IMG/VR virus record: IMGVR_UViG_3300042154_002092
Coordinates: 1-22,703 of that record
DNA length: 22,703 nt
Source: a virus
Direction: 5' to 3' (one strand)
The notes under the pieces are model-generated. The model was not told where the DNA came from. It did not search any database and saw only the letters and a list, made by a program, of their open reading frames with translations. Made by a program: the position numbers and the translations under genes. Of this stretch, positions 21,479 to 22,703 are shown piece by piece; within the stretch, counting starts at the first letter, position 1; each line of letters begins with the position of its first letter.

Positions 21479-21633
21479 CTATATGTTATTGCCGGTTCTG
21501 TTTTAGGATGTTTTTTTGAATAACATGTGTCACATATTGTCTCAAATTGTTTAGATAAATTACCACATGTAATACATTTTCTTGTTATATAACCTGTTAT
21601 CTGTTTATTTAATATTTCTTCTGTTATTTTCAT
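21475..21633 (-). CDS. Small zinc-ribbon protein, 52 aa
   Basis: A short frame from ATG at 21631-21633 to TGA at 21475-21477, overlapping the next ATG as ATGA. The product starts MKITEEILNK and contains two CxxC pairs, CITC (20-23) and CDTC (34-37), separated by 10 residues, the layout of a zinc ribbon. It ends in a basic, proline-containing tail. Zinc binding with nucleic-acid or protein contact is likely; the specific role is unknown. It fills what would otherwise be an empty gap between the NinB-like and 60-residue genes. Confidence 0.75.
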   Translation of the reverse strand: MKITEEILNKQITGYITRKCITCGNLSKQFETICDTCYSKKHPKTEPAITYR

Positions 21634-21636
21634 TTT

Positions 21637-21819
21637 TTAATAAAATTTTATTCCTAAACGTTTGCATCCAGTATAAGTCAGCCAAAATGAGATAATAGCT
21701 TTACCTCCATTGTAGAATCTTGGGCTTAAATCTACTCTAATCTTACCACCCTTATAATCAGATACTTTTTTTGTAATCCAGCCCATGCGTTTTGCTTCTG
21801 TGTAATTTCTTGGTGTCAT
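21637..21819 (-). CDS. Hypothetical 60-residue protein
   Basis: A small basic protein starting MTPRNYTEAK, with GWITKKVSDYKGGKIRVDL and an aromatic end. It shares a base with the stop of the upstream gene (TAATG) and is followed three bases later by the zinc-ribbon gene. No family recognised; the size and charge would suit a nucleic-acid-binding accessory protein. Confidence 0.65.
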   Translation of the reverse strand: MTPRNYTEAKRMGWITKKVSDYKGGKIRVDLSPRFYNGGKAIISFWLTYTGCKRLGIKFY

Positions 21820-22451
21820 TATTTTGTTTGTGTTTTTTCTAAACTTATATCATAGTAAAATGAATTACTATCTTCTGTAACCCATCTATCAGATTGATTT
21901 TCAACAGAAAGTAAAGTAGTATCAACTTTAAATTGTTTTAAATCTTTTGCAAGTGGTTTTGTTATCCAATTGCTATCTTTCCAAAACATTCTATTATTAG
22001 GCATACAAAGTAAGTAACCATCATCAGATTTTAATACGTGACCGCATTTATAATCAGATGGTTCATCACTATATGGGTTATCATACCAATCTACTGTAAA
22101 CATGTATGTTGTCCAAATTTTAGAACTATCTTTTAAAATAACTTGTACTCTATGATTTATTAAAAAATCATAAGCAATAACACTTACATTTTCTGAAAAA
22201 CAATCCCATAACTGTTTAAAGTGAAATGGGATATCATTAACTGGTTCTTTAGTATAAATTTCTGAAATTGGAACACGACTTCTTAACATACCATCATCAG
22301 TCATAACATGAAATGTTAAAATAACTCCTGAAACAGATTGAATAGCAAAACAATAAACATTAATAAAAATGTTTTCATCACTATTATTTTTTGTTAAGTA
22401 AGATTTTTTAACAAATGCTTTAAAACTTGGAATGTCTGAGTTTAATTTCAT
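21819..22451 (-). CDS. Hypothetical 210-residue protein
   Basis: A beta-rich protein beginning MKLNSDIPSF, with strands such as VYCFAIQSVSGVILTFHVM, a cysteine-containing middle (QLWDCF, KCGHVL) and the segment LLCMPNNRMFWKDSNW. No catalytic motif is recognised. Its ATG overlaps the stop of a 20-residue membrane micro-ORF by ATGA and its stop couples to the 60-residue gene, so it is part of the same transcript. Confidence 0.75.
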   Translation of the reverse strand: MKLNSDIPSFKAFVKKSYLTKNNSDENIFINVYCFAIQSVSGVILTFHVMTDDGMLRSRVPISEIYTKEPVNDIPFHFKQLWDCFSENVSVIAYDFLINHRVQVILKDSSKIWTTYMFTVDWYDNPYSDEPSDYKCGHVLKSDDGYLLCMPNNRMFWKDSNWITKPLAKDLKQFKVDTTLLSVENQSDRWVTEDSNSFYYDISLEKTQTK

Positions 22452-22510
22452 ACTATTATTAAAAGAGTTACTATTATGTGTAAGATAATTATTGCTATTG
22501 ATTCTTTCAT
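22448..22510 (-). CDS. 20-residue membrane micro-peptide
   Basis: ATG at 22508-22510, TGA at 22448-22450, overlapping the next ATG as ATGA. The 20-residue product has a charged start (MKES) followed by an uninterrupted run of Ile, Val, Leu, His and Thr, long enough for one membrane span. Both ends are coupled to neighbouring frames by ATGA, which argues for a translated peptide, but its length means chance cannot be excluded. Confidence 0.4.
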   Translation of the reverse strand: MKESIAIIILHIIVTLLIIV

Positions 22511-22608
22511 TTGAAATTAATTGGTTTTGAAATTTGTTTAAGTCGTTTTTTAAAACTTGATTTTCGGGTGAAGATTAATTGCACCCAGTTGTTAATAATC
22601 TTTTTCAT
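22507..22608 (-). CDS. 33-residue basic micro-protein
   Basis: ATG at 22606-22608, TGA at 22507-22509, overlapping the next ATG (ATGA) and starting 17 bases inside the end of the truncated upstream gene. The product begins MKKIINNWVQ and has ten Lys/Arg residues, including FTRKSSFKKR. It may bind nucleic acid or the membrane surface. Evidence is the coupled start/stop arrangement only. Confidence 0.42.
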   Translation of the reverse strand: MKKIINNWVQLIFTRKSSFKKRLKQISKPINFK

Positions 22609-22703
22609 AGGTTTCGTTGTAGTATTGTTCTGCATTAAAAAATCCTTCTGCAGTATAAGCACTATCCCAAGCATCTTTTATTTGTTGCTTCTCTATTTCT
22701 TTT
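22592..22703 (-). CDS. Hypothetical protein, C-terminal 36 residues
   Basis: An open minus-strand frame enters from the right edge and ends with TAA at 22592-22594. The visible end reads AWDSAYTAEGFFNAEQYYNE (about residues 11-30 of the fragment), of the 'AW..G...a..f.naeqYyNeTY' type that I recall from small Bacteroidota phage proteins. The start lies outside the window. Confidence 0.7.
   Translation of the reverse strand, partial: KEIEKQQIKDAWDSAYTAEGFFNAEQYYNETYEKDY

Noticed and set aside
1-22703. CRISPR arrays, tRNA genes, insertion sequences, diversity-generating repeats
   Set aside because: No regularly spaced direct repeats, cloverleaf-like sequences, transposase or reverse transcriptase motifs were seen on either strand.
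1-22703. Stop-codon reassignment as in some crAss-like phages
   Set aside because: Genes are full length under the standard code and TAA, TGA and at least one TAG serve as natural stops.

Overview
The window is a low-GC stretch of a double-stranded DNA bacteriophage genome that almost certainly infects a Bacteroidota host. It carries a dense replication and recombination module: family B DNA polymerase, SSB, TOPRIM primase, DnaB-type helicase, DNA ligase, uracil-DNA glycosylase, RusA-like resolvase, Sak4-like ATPase and RecB/Cas4-like exonuclease. Genes are tightly packed with ATGA or TAATG stop/start overlaps. The two clearest promoters have the Bacteroidota -7 element TAnnTTTG, and genes lack obvious Shine-Dalgarno sequences. 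Gene content and the style of SSB, primase and polymerase suggest a crAss-like phage (Crassvirales) or a relative; this is inference from memory, not a search. The standard code is used (TAA and TGA stops; TAG ends the gene at 15382).

Nearly everything is transcribed right to left (minus strand). From the right end: a truncated gene and two micro-ORFs (22448-22703), small unknown proteins including an unlisted 52-residue zinc ribbon (21475-21633), and a NinB-like gene. One plus-strand gene (20671-21108) has its own promoter. Then come UDG, small genes, a 14-bp perfect inverted repeat, a DnaA-domain-IV-like protein, a putative winged-helix protein, a WGR-domain DNA ligase, DnaB helicase, Sak4-like ATPase, SSB (followed by a strong terminator), primase, RusA, a small protein, and a metallopeptidase/VWA protein. 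The VWA gene is followed by its MoxR-like AAA+ partner. Three tandem paralogues of unknown function, a PD-(D/E)XK exonuclease, two unknown proteins, DNA polymerase B, a DUF932-like protein and a membrane micro-protein complete the left part.

The main discovery is that the AAA+ gene is split by a 1,041-nt group I intron (9543-10583) directly after the Walker B motif. All core helices can be drawn (P1, P3, P4, P6a, P7, P7.1, P7.2, P8, P9, P9.1, P10), placing it in group IA. P1 and P10 define both splice sites, and exact excision fuses the exons in frame into a 422-residue ATPase. A GIY-YIG homing endonuclease with IENR1/NUMOD-like repeats lies in the loop of P1, upstream of the whole catalytic core, and has its own Bacteroidota-type promoter a few bases before its ATG.

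Other points of interest: an intrinsic-terminator-like hairpin inside the 5' coding part of the VWA gene, three strong terminators after the SSB, AAA+ and 3526 genes, near-identical starts of SSB and primase either side of a terminator, a repeated domain in four genes, and several translationally coupled micro-proteins.
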